Source: Ruminococcus flavefaciens
GTDB lineage: Bacteria > Bacillota > Clostridia > Oscillospirales > Ruminococcaceae
Length of the DNA stretch: 13,411 bases
Direction: 5' to 3'
NCBI GenBank assembly: GCA_902792495.1
Contig: CADBAC010000023.1
Span: 1 to 13,411 of the forward strand
The notes under the pieces are model-generated. The model was not told the DNA's origin. It did not search any database and saw only the letters and a list, made by a program, of their open reading frames with translations. Shown here in pieces: positions 13,315 through 13,411 of the stretch. Both the position numbers and the translations under genes were made by a program. Every line of letters begins with the position of its first letter. The first letter of the stretch is position 1.

Positions 13315-13411
13315 TTTAGGCAACACCGCACAAAGCTTGTGCTGAAGATGCGCCGACAGATTTTTTCGTCAGATTGTATAGAAATTCCGCAGGCATACTA
13401 TCGTATGTCAA
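13315..13411. repeat. Second copy of the hairpin repeat, extended, running to the window end
   Basis: Starting with TTTAGGCAACA, positions 13321-13353 are identical to the inverse complement of 4169-4201, including the GCACAA-AGC-TTGTGC palindrome (13329-13343). After 13353 the sequence differs from copy 1 and continues through CGACAGATTTTTTCGTC to a further small hairpin CATAC-TATC-GTATG (13394-13407). The far end is not seen. It may be a longer member of the same dispersed element family, of which copy 1 is a short form. No coding sequence is visible in it. Confidence 0.65.

Noticed and set aside
13372..13411. TTGACA and TACAAT-like hexamers on the minus strand as a promoter for the 17-residue ORF
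   Set aside because: The spacing from TTGACA (13406-13411) to the -10-like bases is about 25-27, too long, and the window ends there.
1..13411. CRISPR array, tRNA or rRNA genes, complete insertion sequence or defence island
   Set aside because: No regularly spaced repeats, no tRNA-like cloverleaf, no transposase or integrase frame; the only defence-related sequence is the Abi_2 fragment.

Overview
The window looks like chromosomal DNA of a low-to-mid GC Gram-positive bacterium of the Clostridia, most likely Ruminococcus or a close Oscillospiraceae relative. The grounds are strong purine-rich Shine-Dalgarno sites (AAGGAGG type), sigma-A-like promoters with extended -10 boxes, a four-cysteine L28, and the gene order scpA-scpB-DUF2953-gerW-dac-rluB, which is a Firmicutes arrangement. 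The taxon is inferred from protein style and synteny, not from a marker gene.

Layout. Positions 1-560 hold the C-terminal part of an Abi_2/HEPN abortive-infection-type protein on the minus strand, joined abruptly at about 560 to a plus-strand lipoprotein-like gene that has lost its signal peptide. That gene overlaps a gene for a membrane-anchored spermidine-synthase-like protein (to 2831). A bidirectional terminator (2838-2868) separates it from a minus-strand MATE exporter gene (2874-4100) that lacks the N-terminal part of its family and is out of frame with its own ribosome binding site. Between the MATE gene and its promoter lies a 50-base hairpin-forming repeat, and an inverted copy of its core occurs at 13321-13353. 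rpmB (L28) follows on the minus strand with its own promoter and terminator.

From a strong promoter at 4724-4752, eleven plus-strand genes run to a terminator at 13200-13238 with gaps of 1-62 bases or overlaps, so they are probably one transcription unit. They encode an active-looking site-2 protease (M50), a tandem paralogue with every catalytic residue replaced, ScpA and ScpB (condensin partners), a DUF2953 membrane protein, GerW (YtfJ), a DacF/DacB-type D-Ala-D-Ala carboxypeptidase, an RluB-type pseudouridine synthase, an unrecognised 123-residue protein, MetA with a glutamate predicting acetyl-CoA use, and a DUF4190 membrane protein with a Q/N/Y/G-rich N-terminus. Chromosome segregation, cell-wall/spore and translation functions are mixed, as in the Bacillus scpAB-dacB-spmAB-rluB region, but spmA and spmB are absent.

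After the terminator, a 17-residue cysteine-rich ORF on the minus strand (13245-13298) has a perfect AAGGAGGT ribosome binding site and abuts the second repeat copy at the window end.

I see no complete defence island, CRISPR array, rRNA, tRNA or insertion sequence. The observations most worth following are the catalytically dead protease paralogue, the hairpin that sequesters the dacF ribosome binding site, the tiny ORF beside the repeat, the repeat itself, the broken MATE gene, and the chimeric junction near 560.
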